From NCBI GenBank assembly GCA_965276715.1, contig OZ255622.1, forward strand, positions 2,046,001-2,110,000: a stretch of DNA of 64,000 nucleotides, written 5' to 3'. The stretch comes from CAXTPV01 sp965276715 (GTDB lineage Bacteria > Pseudomonadota > Alphaproteobacteria > Acetobacterales > Acetobacteraceae). This document shows, piece by piece, positions 17,812-26,603 of the stretch; within the stretch, counting starts at the first letter, position 1, and every line of letters begins with the position of its first letter. Under the pieces are notes generated by a model, which saw nothing but the letters and a program-made list of their open reading frames with translations, did no database searches and had not been told where the DNA came from. Made by a program: the position numbers and the translations under genes.

Positions 17812-19980
17812 ATGGACGACAGCGCCACCCAGCACGCCTATGCCATCGGCGCCGGCGCGTCGCTCGGCGAGCGCCGGATGCATTCGCTCAAGAGCGGCGA
17901 TACCTTCGGCGTCTTCGACCAGAACGGCAACATCCTCGCGGGCCCCGGCATCGCCGACGGCCTCTACCACCGCGATACGCGCTATCTGTCGGCTCTCGAC
18001 CTCAAGCTGAACGGTGCCACGCCGATCCTGCTCAGCTCGACCATACGCGATAACAACGCGACGCTGACCTGCGACCTGACCAATCCTGACTTTTTCGACG
18101 CCGCCGGCGCGCTGGCACTCGCGCACGACACGATCCATCTGCGCCGCTCGCGCTTCATCTACAACAACGCGCTCCACGAACGGATCCTGGTTCGCAACTT
18201 CTCGGACCGCGTCGAGGAACTCGAGATCGTCATCGGGTTCGGCGCCGATTTCTCCGACCTGTTCGAAGCGCGCGGCATGCGCCGTGCCCGGCACGGCAAC
18301 CGGCTCGCCCCCGACATCACCCACGACACCGTCAGCCTCGGCTATCAAGGGCTCGACCAGCGGCAGCGTGCCACCAGGGTCCGGTTCTCGCCCACGCCGC
18401 AGGCGATCACACCCGATCACGCCACCTTCCGCGTCTCGCTCGCGCCGCAGAAGCGCGCGATCCTCAATTTCGAGATCGCCTGCGATCCGGCGCCGGCGCA
18501 GCAATCGGCGTCGCAGGCCTTCCTGTTCTCGCTCGTCGAGGCAAGGCGCGCGCTGCGCCTCTCCTCGGCGCGCGCCACCGCGATCGACACCTCCAACGAG
18601 ATCTTCAACGAGGCGATCCGGCGCTCGATCTGCGACCTCTACATGCTGATCACCGACAAGGAGACCGGACCCTACCCCTATGCCGGCGTGCCCTGGTACA
18701 GCACCGCGTTCGGCCGCGACGCCTTGATCAGCGCCATGCACACGCTCTGGATCGACCCCGCGATCGCGCGCGGCGTCCTGTTCTATCTCGCACGCCACCA
18801 GGCGCGCGTGATCGACGATATCGCGGACGCCGAACCCGGCAAGATCCTGCACGAAGTCCGCAACGGGGAGATGGCCGAGCTGGGCGAGGTTCCGTTCCGG
18901 CATTATTACGGCTCGGTCGACAGCACGCCGCTGTTCGTCTGGCTCGCCGGCCTGTACTACCAGCGCACCGGCGATCTCGAGAGTGCACGTTTCCTGTGGC
19001 CGCATGTCGAAGCGGCCCTTGCCTGGATCGACCAGTATGGTGATCGCGACGGCGACGGCTTCATCGAATACGGGCGCCGCAACGCCGACGGCCTGCTCAA
19101 CCAAGGCTGGAAGGACAGCTTCGACAGCATCTTCCACGCCGACGGCGCGCTCGCCGACGGCCCGATCGCCCTCGTCGAGGTCCAGGGTTACGTCTTCGCG
19201 GCCAAGATGCTGGCCGCCGGCATGGCGCGCGCCCTTGGCCATCCGGAGCGCTCGGACCAGTTGCGGCAGGAGGCCGCGACCTTGCGGTCGGCCTTCGAGG
19301 ACGCGTTCTGGTGCGAGGAGATCGACACCTACGCGCTCGCACTCGACGGGCAGAAGCGTCCCTGCCGTGTGCGCAGCTCGAACGCCGGCCATCTGCTGAT
19401 GACCGGCATCGCGCGCGAGGACCGCTGCCATCGCGTCGCGCACGGCCTGATGGGCCGCAGCTTCTTCTCCGGCTGGGGGATCCGGACGATCGCCGCCGGC
19501 GAGGCACGCTACAACCCGATGGCCTATCACAACGGCTCGATCTGGCCGCACGACAACGCGCTGATCGCGCTCGGCTTCGCCGACCTTTCGCTCAAGGACG
19601 AGGCCGAGCGCCTGTTCGCCGGCCTGTTCGACGCCGCCTTCCACATCGACCAGCGGCGCCTGCCCGAGCTGTTCTGCGGCTTCTCACGTGAGCGCGGCCT
19701 AGGACCGGTCCGGTATCCCGTTGCCTGCTCGCCGCAAGCTTGGGCCGCGACCACGCTGCCGGCGCTGGTGCAGTCGACGCTCGGGATACGCTTCGAGCCG
19801 GCCACCTGCACGGTGCATTTCGACCGGCCGCGCCTGCCGCCGTTCATCGACGAGATGACGCTGCACAACCTCGCCATCGGCGAGGCGCGCGCGACCGTGC
19901 AGCTCAAGCGCCTCGATACCGAGGTCGCGGTGACGGTCCTCAAGCGTGTCGGCGGACTAAGAGTGCAGGTGACGAGCTGA
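17812..19980 (+). CDS. Amylo-alpha-1,6-glucosidase / glycogen debranching-type protein
   Basis: The 722-residue protein has an N-terminal beta domain with FDQNGNILAG and GLYHRDTRYLSAL (GDE N-terminal type). A C-terminal alpha/alpha barrel follows with WYSTAFGRDALISAM, EYGRRNADGLLNQGWKDSFD and HNGSIWPHDNALIALG. These match the amylo-1,6-glucosidase family related to glycogen debranching enzymes. No other glycogen or trehalose genes are adjacent, so the substrate is uncertain. ATG 17812 follows GGAG; an upstream in-frame start overlaps the divergent Ku promoter region. Confidence 0.9.
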   Translation: MDDSATQHAYAIGAGASLGERRMHSLKSGDTFGVFDQNGNILAGPGIADGLYHRDTRYLSALDLKLNGATPILLSSTIRDNNATLTCDLTNPDFFDAAGALALAHDTIHLRRSRFIYNNALHERILVRNFSDRVEELEIVIGFGADFSDLFEARGMRRARHGNRLAPDITHDTVSLGYQGLDQRQRATRVRFSPTPQAITPDHATFRVSLAPQKRAILNFEIACDPAPAQQSASQAFLFSLVEARRALRLSSARATAIDTSNEIFNEAIRRSICDLYMLITDKETGPYPYAGVPWYSTAFGRDALISAMHTLWIDPAIARGVLFYLARHQARVIDDIADAEPGKILHEVRNGEMAELGEVPFRHYYGSVDSTPLFVWLAGLYYQRTGDLESARFLWPHVEAALAWIDQYGDRDGDGFIEYGRRNADGLLNQGWKDSFDSIFHADGALADGPIALVEVQGYVFAAKMLAAGMARALGHPERSDQLRQEAATLRSAFEDAFWCEEIDTYALALDGQKRPCRVRSSNAGHLLMTGIAREDRCHRVAHGLMGRSFFSGWGIRTIAAGEARYNPMAYHNGSIWPHDNALIALGFADLSLKDEAERLFAGLFDAAFHIDQRRLPELFCGFSRERGLGPVRYPVACSPQAWAATTLPALVQSTLGIRFEPATCTVHFDRPRLPPFIDEMTLHNLAIGEARATVQLKRLDTEVAVTVLKRVGGLRVQVTS

Positions 19981-20002
19981 GGCCAGGAGGACCTCCGACC
20001 AC

Positions 20003-21355
20003 TCAGGTCGCGCCGTCGGGGCACACCACGATGCAGTCGCCGTGCCCCAGATGCTGGCAGGCGCGCACGGCGGCCTCGCGCGACAGGCCGGTCAGCCTCG
20101 CGCGATAGACCTTGCCGTGGCGGTCGCGGACGCTGGCGACCTCGGCGTGCGCGTGGCCGAGCAGGGCCGCCTGGTGCTGGCGTGCCGAGCCCGCGGCCTG
20201 GTTGGCGGCATTGGACGAGCCGAAAGCGCCGACCTGGATCGACCAGTGCTCGCTTGCGGCACCTCGCGCGCCCGGCGAGCGATAGGGAACGGTCTCGGCC
20301 ACCGCCTGTTCGACGAACCGGAACCGGACATGACGCGGCCGCGCGACCGGTGGGTCCGGCGCCTCGGCGACGCTGTCGGCGAGCTCCGAGCTCGGCGGCG
20401 AGACGATCCGCGACGAGGCGAGCTGGACCGCATCGCCGGCCGGCGGCAGCACCGCCACCTGGCGCGGGGTCGGCGCCGGCTCGAAGGTCACCCGCGGCTG
20501 GGCCTGCAGCGACGCGACCGCGACCGGCGCGCCTTCCGCCCGGCGCGCCCACGCGTCGCGCACGCTGACCGCACTCCCGGCCGCGACCGGGCGCTGGTCG
20601 GCGATCTCGCTGGACGCGACTCCGGCGCCTTCATCGTCGCCCGAGCGGCGCGCCCACGCCAGTTGCACCGTGTGCGTCAGCGCCGGATCGACAGGCGAGG
20701 GGCCGCGCGAGGCGACGGCATAGTCGCCGCTCTCGTGGTTCATCGCCATCAGGTCGGCCTGGCTGCGGTTGCGCGGGCTCTCGAAGGCGATCTGCGGCCC
20801 GATATTGGCGACATAATGACGCGTCTCGGCCGGCAGTGGCCGATTGCGCGTCAGGTAATCGTCCAGACGGCCAGGGCCGGCGTTGTAGGCGGCGAGAAAG
20901 CCGGGCGAGCCATAGATGTCGTACATCTGGCGAATGTAGGCGGTGCCGGCGAGGACGTTGTTGCGCGGATCGTACGGGTCCTCGTCGAGATTATATTGTT
21001 CGCGCATCAGGTCGTAGGTGAACGGCATCACCTGCATCAGGCCCATTGCGCCCGGCACCGACACGACGAATTCCTGCCCGCCCGACTCCTGATGCATGAC
21101 CGCCCGGATCCATGTCTCCGGAACGTCGAACCGCTGCGAGGCCTCCTTGATATACGGCCCCCACGGGTCCCACGATGGCCCCGGCGGATGATAGTAGTTC
21201 TGCGCATGCGACCGGTATTGCGCCGCTTCCTCCGTCGCCGGGATCGTCGGCTGCTGGCCGGCGCAGGCCGCGAGGCCCCCAAGCCCAGATACCGCCATCA
21301 GCATCCGGGCGGTACGACGCGCGCGCGCGCCGGTTCGTTTCGAGTGCTGCGTCAT
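20003..21355 (-). CDS. Lipoprotein lytic transglycosylase with C-terminal SPOR domain
   Basis: The 450-residue protein has a lipoprotein signal (GLGGLAACAGQ, lipobox LAAC). The SLT domain has the catalytic Glu in HQESGGQ and the motifs GAMGLMQVMP and AAYNAGPGRL. A long low-complexity linker follows, then a C-terminal SPOR domain (WSIQVGAFGSSNAANQAAGS). Lytic transglycosylases cleave peptidoglycan to 1,6-anhydro products, and SPOR domains bind denuded glycan at the division site. The start at 21355 is set by the signal peptide and a G-rich sequence upstream. Confidence 0.92.
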   Translation of the reverse strand: MTQHSKRTGARARRTARMLMAVSGLGGLAACAGQQPTIPATEEAAQYRSHAQNYYHPPGPSWDPWGPYIKEASQRFDVPETWIRAVMHQESGGQEFVVSVPGAMGLMQVMPFTYDLMREQYNLDEDPYDPRNNVLAGTAYIRQMYDIYGSPGFLAAYNAGPGRLDDYLTRNRPLPAETRHYVANIGPQIAFESPRNRSQADLMAMNHESGDYAVASRGPSPVDPALTHTVQLAWARRSGDDEGAGVASSEIADQRPVAAGSAVSVRDAWARRAEGAPVAVASLQAQPRVTFEPAPTPRQVAVLPPAGDAVQLASSRIVSPPSSELADSVAEAPDPPVARPRHVRFRFVEQAVAETVPYRSPGARGAASEHWSIQVGAFGSSNAANQAAGSARQHQAALLGHAHAEVASVRDRHGKVYRARLTGLSREAAVRACQHLGHGDCIVVCPDGAT

Positions 21356-21474
21356 GGGCCCCCCCAGGCATGGCGCGGTCCCGCTTGCTTCTCCGCAGGA
21401 CCCCGTCTGACGAGGCGATGCATGCTGAGAGGCCCGCTGAGGAACTTCCACTAAGTGCCTACAGGAGGCTGCGC

Positions 21475-21582
21475 ATGTCCGCAACCGAAACACGATCTCA
21501 TTTCGCGAACCATACCGGCGCCCGGTTGCCAAAAGGTGAAGTTGGCAGGTTCGGATTTGCAGGTTTCCGGGTGATCGGCTAG
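21475..21582 (+). CDS. Possible 35-residue leader peptide
   Basis: A short open frame starts at ATG 21475 with a strong AGGAGG 6 bases upstream and ends 10 bases before the exporter permease start. The product begins MSATETRSHFANHTGARLPK. It matches nothing I know. The ribosome-binding site argues for translation; the small size argues against certainty. Confidence 0.25.
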   Translation: MSATETRSHFANHTGARLPKGEVGRFGFAGFRVIG

Positions 21583-21592
21583 GCGAACGCGC

Positions 21593-22486
21593 ATGAACGT
21601 CGTCCCGGCCCAACTCGACCTCGCTTCTCGGTCGGGATCGGGGCTCATCTCGTCCGACGCCGGCCTTCTGCTGCAGCCATCACATGGCTGGGCGCGACAG
21701 CGAGCGGCGTTTCGGGACCTGACCGATGGCGCCCGCCTTTGGCGACTGGCACTCACGCTCGGCTGGCTCGACATCAAGCTCCGCTATCGCGGGTCGGTGC
21801 TCGGGCCGTTCTGGCTGACGCTGTCGACCGCGGTCATGGTGGCGGCCCTGGGCATCGTCTGGGGCGCCCTGTTCAACATGCAGATGCACGACTACCTCCC
21901 CTTTCTCGGCCTGTCGCTCGTGCTCTGGGGAAGCGGCCTGAACGGTCTCGCCGTCGATGCCTGCAGCACCTTCACCCAGGCCGACTCGACGATACGGTCG
22001 GTCCGGATGCCGTTCTCGGTCCAGATCGTCCGCACCGTCGCGCGCAACGTGATCGCGCTCGCCCACAACGTCGTCGTGCCGGTGGCGGTCTTCGCGATCT
22101 ACGACACCTGGCCGGGCTGGATCGCACTCTGGTCCTTGCCCGGCGTGCTGGTCTGGCTCGTCGACGGCGTTGCCGTCTGCATGCTGCTCGGCGCGATCAG
22201 CGCGCGCTTCCGCGACATCCCGCCGATCATCGGCAGCATCATGCAGATCGCCTTCTACATCACGCCGATCGTCTGGAAGCCCGAACAGGTGAACCACCGC
22301 GCCATCATGCACTACATGGTGTTCAACCCGTTCGACAGCCTGCTCGAGATCGTGCGCGGCCCGCTGCTCGGCCATCCGCCGACGGCGCGCGGCTGGGAGT
22401 TCGCGATCTTCTTCAGCCTGTGCCTGTGCGTGGCCGGCTGGTTCGCCTTCGTGCGCGCCCGGTCGCGACTGGCCTTCTGGGTATGA
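21593..22486 (+). CDS. ABC-2 type polysaccharide exporter permease
   Basis: The 297-residue permease has six hydrophobic segments and the Wzm/KpsM-type signatures DIKLRYRGSVLGPFWLTLS, FRDIPPIIGSIMQIAFY and TPIVWKPEQ. It forms the membrane channel of an exporter that moves lipid-linked or capsular polysaccharide out of the cytoplasm. Its stop overlaps the start of the ATPase gene (ATGA), giving a dedicated pair. No glycosyltransferase gene is adjacent, so the polysaccharide is unknown. Confidence 0.92.
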   Translation: MNVVPAQLDLASRSGSGLISSDAGLLLQPSHGWARQRAAFRDLTDGARLWRLALTLGWLDIKLRYRGSVLGPFWLTLSTAVMVAALGIVWGALFNMQMHDYLPFLGLSLVLWGSGLNGLAVDACSTFTQADSTIRSVRMPFSVQIVRTVARNVIALAHNVVVPVAVFAIYDTWPGWIALWSLPGVLVWLVDGVAVCMLLGAISARFRDIPPIIGSIMQIAFYITPIVWKPEQVNHRAIMHYMVFNPFDSLLEIVRGPLLGHPPTARGWEFAIFFSLCLCVAGWFAFVRARSRLAFWV

Positions 22487-23268
22487 GCCAGTCCGCCGTC
22501 CAAGTGAGCGGCCTGTGCATCGACTTCCCGCTCTACCATGGCAGCGCGCGCAGCCTGAAAAAAACCGTCATCGCCGCGGCCTCCGGCAGGCTCGGCCAGG
22601 ACAAGCAGAGCCGCACCGTCGTGCAGGCGCTGCGCGACGTCTCGTTCTCCCTCGTGGCGGGCGACCGTCTCGGGCTGGTCGGCGGCAACGGGGCCGGCAA
22701 ATCCACCCTGTTGCGCGCGGTCGCCGGCATCTACGAGCCCGTGCTCGGCCAGGTGCGCATCCGCGGCGCGATGAACGCGCTGCTCGACACCAACCTCGGC
22801 ATGAACGGCGACCTCACCGGCCGCGAGAACATCATGCTGCGTGGCCTCTATGACGGGCTCTCGCGGGCGCAGATCACCGTACTCGAGAACGACGTGCAGG
22901 AATTCGCGGCGCTCGGCGAGTTCCTCGACCTGCCGGTGCGCTTCTACTCGTCGGGCATGGTCGTGCGGCTCGGCTTCGGGCTCGCCACCGCAATCAGGCC
23001 CCAGGTCCTGTTGATGGACGAATGGTTCCTCGCCGGCGACAACGCCTTCCAGGACAAGGCCCACGCGCGCCTGGAAAGCATCGTCCGCGGCGCCGAGATC
23101 CTGGTGATCACGTCGCATAACGCCAGCGTCATCCTCGAATGGTGCACGCGCGTGATCTGGCTCGAGGGCGGCCGCGTCCGCGCCGACGGCATCCCGCACG
23201 AGGTCGTCTCCGCCTATCTGGGCCGCGACGTGACGCGCGAGGCCGAACGGGTGCCGGCAACCGTCTGA
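22483..23268 (+). CDS. ABC transporter ATP-binding protein, polysaccharide export (Wzt/KpsT-like)
   Basis: The 261-residue ATPase has Walker A GGNGAGKST, a RFYSSGMVVRLGFGLA signature region and Walker B VLLMDEWFLAGD, all of the KpsT/Wzt class. Length indicates no C-terminal carbohydrate-binding domain, unlike the O9a Wzt. The ATG at 22483 overlaps the permease stop. The following dehydrogenase gene starts 68 bases later with its own strong ribosome-binding site and is probably a separate unit. Confidence 0.92.
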   Translation: MSQSAVQVSGLCIDFPLYHGSARSLKKTVIAAASGRLGQDKQSRTVVQALRDVSFSLVAGDRLGLVGGNGAGKSTLLRAVAGIYEPVLGQVRIRGAMNALLDTNLGMNGDLTGRENIMLRGLYDGLSRAQITVLENDVQEFAALGEFLDLPVRFYSSGMVVRLGFGLATAIRPQVLLMDEWFLAGDNAFQDKAHARLESIVRGAEILVITSHNASVILEWCTRVIWLEGGRVRADGIPHEVVSAYLGRDVTREAERVPATV

Positions 23269-23336
23269 GTGGTTCCCGTCGCGCCGTTTTAGGCGGATAG
23301 TCGCGCGTCAAACCTTGAGTGGTGGAGGAACAAGTC

Positions 23337-24452
23337 ATGAGCCAGTCGAGCCTCTCCGCGCCGCGTCCGAACCAGCTTCCCGACCGGATGAACGCGGTGG
23401 TCTGCTACGCGCCGGGGGACTACCGCTACGAGGAGGTGGACGTTCCGCGTGCGGGCCCCGACGACATCATCATCGAGGTCGAGGGCTGCGGCATCTGCGC
23501 GTCCGACATCAAGACGTTCGGCGGCGCGCCGTCGTTCTGGGGCGATGCGGAGCAGCCGCAATACACCAAGCCGCCGATGATCCCCGGCCACGAGTTCGTG
23601 GGCCACGCGGTCGAGGTGGGCGAGAACATCCTGCGCGAGGGCCAATACAAGGTCGGCGACCGTCTGATCTCCGAGCAGATCGTGCCGTGCGACAAGTGCC
23701 GCTACTGTCTGCGCGGCGAATACTGGATGTGCGAGGTGCACGACCTGTATGGCTTCCAGAAGAACGTGCACGGCGCGATGGCGCGCTACATGCGCTTCCC
23801 CCGCACGTCGCGCACGCATCACGTGCCGCACGACGTGCCGTTCGAGAAGGTGATCCTGACCGAGCCGTATGCCTGCTCGGTGCACGCGGTCAACCGCGGC
23901 CGGATCCAGCTCGACGACATCGTCGTGCTGGCGGGCGCCGGCCCGCTGGGGCTGGGCATGGTGGGCGCGGCGCGGCTGAAGAACCCGACCAGGCTGATCG
24001 TGCTCGACACCAAGCCGGACCGGCTCGAGCTGGCCAAGCGGTTCGGCGCCGACCTGACGCTCAACCCGCTCGAGGACGACGTGGTCAAGATCGTCAAGGC
24101 GATGACCGACGGCTATGGCTGCGACGTCTATATCGAGGCGACGGGGCACCCGTCGGCGGTGCGTCAGGGCCTGCAGATGATCCGCAAGCTCGGGCGGTTC
24201 GTGGAGTTCAGCGTGTTCGGCGAGCAGGTGACGGCGGACTGGAGCATCATCAGCGACCGCAAGCAGCTCGACCTGTATGGCTCCCATCTCGGTCCCTATT
24301 GCTACCCGTTCACGATCGCGGCGATCGCCGACGGACGTCTGCCGACCGAGAACGTGGTGACCCACTCGCTGCCCCTGTCGGAATGGCACCACGGCTTCGA
24401 CCTGATGAAGAAAGGCGACAAGTCGATCAAGGTCGTGCTGATCCCGGAGTAA
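23337..24452 (+). CDS. MDR-family zinc alcohol dehydrogenase, erythritol/L-threitol dehydrogenase-like (copy 1)
   Basis: The 371-residue enzyme has the catalytic zinc site (CGICASDIK and PGHEFVGHAVEVG) and the structural zinc Cys cluster CDKCRYCLRGEYWMC. The Rossmann motif is VLAGAGPLGLGMVG. It should oxidise a polyol with NAD(P). The pattern resembles enzymes annotated as erythritol/L-threitol dehydrogenase; the kinase and importer genes downstream fit. ATG 23337 follows GGAGGA. The coding sequence is a near-exact duplicate of 33919-35034, with only silent differences at 24194, 24440 and in the stop codon (TAA here). Upstream and downstream DNA is unrelated between copies. This copy sits apart from the operon, beyond an IS element. 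Confidence 0.9.
   Translation: MSQSSLSAPRPNQLPDRMNAVVCYAPGDYRYEEVDVPRAGPDDIIIEVEGCGICASDIKTFGGAPSFWGDAEQPQYTKPPMIPGHEFVGHAVEVGENILREGQYKVGDRLISEQIVPCDKCRYCLRGEYWMCEVHDLYGFQKNVHGAMARYMRFPRTSRTHHVPHDVPFEKVILTEPYACSVHAVNRGRIQLDDIVVLAGAGPLGLGMVGAARLKNPTRLIVLDTKPDRLELAKRFGADLTLNPLEDDVVKIVKAMTDGYGCDVYIEATGHPSAVRQGLQMIRKLGRFVEFSVFGEQVTADWSIISDRKQLDLYGSHLGPYCYPFTIAAIADGRLPTENVVTHSLPLSEWHHGFDLMKKGDKSIKVVLIPE
23337..24452 (+). repeat. 1,116-bp direct repeat, copy 1
   Basis: This sequence recurs at 33919-35034 in the same orientation with three mismatches in 1,116 bases. Identity stops exactly at the ATG and at the stop codon. Recombination between the copies would excise about 10.6 kb. Confidence 0.97.
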
Positions 24453-24475
24453 GCAGCGGGGCTCCGCCCTGTTTG

Positions 24476-24518
24476 ACCGGTCACATGCCTGACACTTCAG
24501 ACCGGTCACATACCTGAC
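24476..24518 (+). repeat. IS481 left terminal inverted repeat
   Basis: Two direct units, ACCGGTCACATGCCTGAC and ACCGGTCACATACCTGAC, separated by ACTTCAG. It pairs imperfectly with the right end at 25740-25782. Confidence 0.8.
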
Positions 24519-25708
24519 AGGTCCGGTTGTGCCGGTTCAGCGCGCGCCGGCCGGGGCGCGCTGAACCGGCGAAAATCATTCGATCCACGCGTGATCACGC
24601 CGAGATCGATATCGGCGAAACGCGCAACGCTGTCGCCGGATGCCATCGGTGCAATCCCGATCAGCTCCCCCGTCAACGCCTCGCTGATATACATCGGCTC
24701 GTCCCGATACCGGATCTCACCTTTGCTCAAGACCCGATGAACCGTGTGCTCGGCATCATACCAGGGATCATCCAGCCGACCGGTGTAGCGACGTTCGTTT
24801 GGACGGTGCGCCGACGCCGGCGTCCGCTGACCCAGTGCCTCGTGCGGACGCACGTCGTTGAACTCGCGCTGGAACGCGTCAAAACGGGCTTGCTGCGCCG
24901 CAAGCGATCCCGAGGGCGGTCGCGACGTCTCCTGCTTGAGCGTCCGATGCATCCGCTCGTGGCGGCCGTTCTCGCCGGGACAGCCAGGCGTGATGAGTTC
25001 CAGCGCAATCCCGAGCTTGACCCAAAGCACCGACAGCTTCGTCAGACCAGCCGCACCCTGGCTGCCGAACGGCGTTCCGTTGTCCATCCGCAAGGCACGC
25101 GGTTGCCCGTGCTCGAGAAACAGACGCTGGCATGCGGGCCAGACGCCCTCCGTGGTTGGCGACACGATCTTGCACAGCAGGAGATAGCGACTGCACGCAT
25201 CACTGACCGTCAGCGGATCGCACCGGTGGCCGTCGCCGGTGCGAAACCAGCCTTTGAAGTCGATGCACCACAGGTCGTTCGGCGCCGTTGCCGACGTCGG
25301 CGACCGGATTTGCGGCAAACCCGCCGACCAGACCTGCCGGGCCTTGATCAGCCCGTGACGCCCAAGCAGATCGCCGATCGTCGAGGCCGCCGGCCAGCTC
25401 AGGGCCGGCCACGTGCGCGCCAGCACCGCCCGCAGCTTCTTGGGACCCCAGTGAGGGTGCTCCTCGCGCAGCGTGCGGATCATCGTCGACATCCAATCAG
25501 GCGTCGCCTCCGACTGCGTGTTGCGGGCACGCGACAGGTCCGACAACGCGCTGAAGCCACCACGCCGATACCGCGCCAGCCACGTGTAACCGGTCTCCCG
25601 GCTGATCCCATACAAGGCGCAAAGACCCGTCATCGACAGCTCTTGGCGATCCGCCTCAACGACAAAGCGAACACGCTCGTCCATCACACACGTGACTTTC
25701 CAAGGCAC
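24506..25708 (-). CDS. IS481 family transposase
   Basis: The 400-residue protein begins MPWKVTCVMDERVRFVVE, the typical IS481 N-terminus. A helix-turn-helix region follows (LCALYGISRETGYTWLARY) and then the rve integrase core. The acidic triad is visible: Asp in LWCIDFKG, Asp in RMDNGTPF and Glu in NGRHERMHRTLKQ. The GTG at 25708 is preferred because GGGGAGG lies 7 bases upstream and family homology starts there; ATG 25684 would cut the N-terminus. No frameshift or internal stop is seen. Confidence 0.92.
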   Translation of the reverse strand: MPWKVTCVMDERVRFVVEADRQELSMTGLCALYGISRETGYTWLARYRRGGFSALSDLSRARNTQSEATPDWMSTMIRTLREEHPHWGPKKLRAVLARTWPALSWPAASTIGDLLGRHGLIKARQVWSAGLPQIRSPTSATAPNDLWCIDFKGWFRTGDGHRCDPLTVSDACSRYLLLCKIVSPTTEGVWPACQRLFLEHGQPRALRMDNGTPFGSQGAAGLTKLSVLWVKLGIALELITPGCPGENGRHERMHRTLKQETSRPPSGSLAAQQARFDAFQREFNDVRPHEALGQRTPASAHRPNERRYTGRLDDPWYDAEHTVHRVLSKGEIRYRDEPMYISEALTGELIGIAPMASGDSVARFADIDLGVITRGSNDFRRFSAPRPARAEPAQPDLSGM

Positions 25709-25739
25709 TGGCAGGTCCTCCCCACCAGCGACTGAAACC

Positions 25740-25782
25740 GTCAACCATGTGACCAGTCTAATCTGTCAACTATGTGCCCGGT
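25740..25782 (-). repeat. IS481 right terminal inverted repeat
   Basis: Read on the minus strand it has ACCGGGCACATAGTTGAC and ACTGGTCACATGGTTGAC units, imperfectly matching the left end at 24476-24518. Confidence 0.75.
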
Positions 25783-25787
25783 TCATA

Positions 25788-25826
25788 CCCCCGCACCCCG
25801 CCAAACGCAGGGCGTTTGGATCGCCA
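25788..25826 (-). repeat. Dispersed palindromic repeat, copy A
   Basis: About 38 bp that recurs in opposite orientation at 53045-53082 with one mismatch. The core is a palindrome, CCAAACGC-N3-GCGTTTGG, followed by GCGGGGTGCGGGG. Spurious translation gives PHPAKRRAFGSP. It begins immediately beyond the IS right end, so it marks the junction between the IS and the nitrilase remnant. Confidence 0.8.
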
Positions 25827-25838
25827 ATAACCCAAACG

Positions 25839-26570
25839 TCCTATTGGGGGCTCCAGAGGCTCATCGCGACAGCCCGGCGATTTGATATGGCAATCGGCGT
25901 GGGTCTGATCGGGCAAAGAGACGACGGGCGCCTGCATCGCCATCGAAAGATCCATGCTTTCGAAAGTCCCCACGTTTCGACGGAAGACAGCTTTACGGTT
26001 TTCGACACGCCATGGGGGGTGAAGCTCGGTGTGTTGGTCTGTTGGGACAACAACCTGATCGAAAACGTCAGGGCGACGGCCTTGCTCGGCGCCGACATCC
26101 TGATCGCACCTCATCAGACGGGTGGCACCGACTCTCGCAGTCCTCATGGCATGAAACCTATCGATCCTGTCCTGTGGCGGCAGCGCGCCCAAGACCCGGA
26201 GCGGCTGAAGGCTGAGTTTCAAGGAGAGAAGGGCAGAGGCTGGCTCATGCGCTGGCTTCCTGCGAGGGCCCACGACAATGGGCTGTTCCTCCTCTTCGCG
26301 AACGGCGTGGGAGAAGACGACGGCGAAGTCCGCACCGGAAACGCGATGATCCTGGATCCTTACGGACGCGTGCTTGTCGAAAGCACATCCATTGACGATG
26401 ATCTGGTCGTCGCCGACCTCGACCTGGAGCTGTTGCCGATGTCTACCGGACGTCGATGGATCCGCGGTCGGCGTCCCGAGCTGTATGGGAGCCTGTCCGA
26501 ACGACAGGGCCACGAACTCTCGCCTCCTGAGGCTCGATTCTCAACCGAACCCGTGATGCCGCGGCGCTGA
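25839..26570 (+). pseudogene. Nitrilase-superfamily gene, 5'-truncated and internally deleted
   Basis: The frame carries the nucleophile Cys (GVLVCWDNNLIENV), a catalytic-Lys-like HRKIHAFES, HQTGGTDSRSPHG, and RTGNAMILDPYGRVLVES near the end. These belong to carbon-nitrogen hydrolases. The N-terminus with the catalytic Glu is absent: homology starts around WGLQRLIATARRF just after a palindromic repeat and the IS end. Between GQRDDGRL and HRHRKIH about 15 residues normally present in the family are also missing. It is very unlikely to be active. The IS insertion or an associated deletion is the probable cause. Confidence 0.75.
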
Positions 26571-26603
26571 GTAACTCGATACCGAGGTTCCCGCCCGGCC
26601 GCC

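Larger units (their letters stand above)
24470..25786 (-). mobile_element. IS481-family insertion sequence
   Basis: The element is about 1.3 kb with one transposase gene and imperfect terminal inverted repeats of about 43 bp. Each terminus contains two tandem copies of an ACCGGTCACAT..CTGAC unit separated by about a dozen bases. The transposase stop lies inside the left repeat. Outer limits are approximate because I could not identify a target-site duplication. The element separates dehydrogenase copy 1 from a decayed nitrilase gene. It is intact enough to be potentially mobile. Confidence 0.85.

Noticed and set aside
24453..25800. Target-site duplication flanking the IS481 element
   Set aside because: Bases outside the terminal repeats on the two sides do not match, so no duplication can be claimed.
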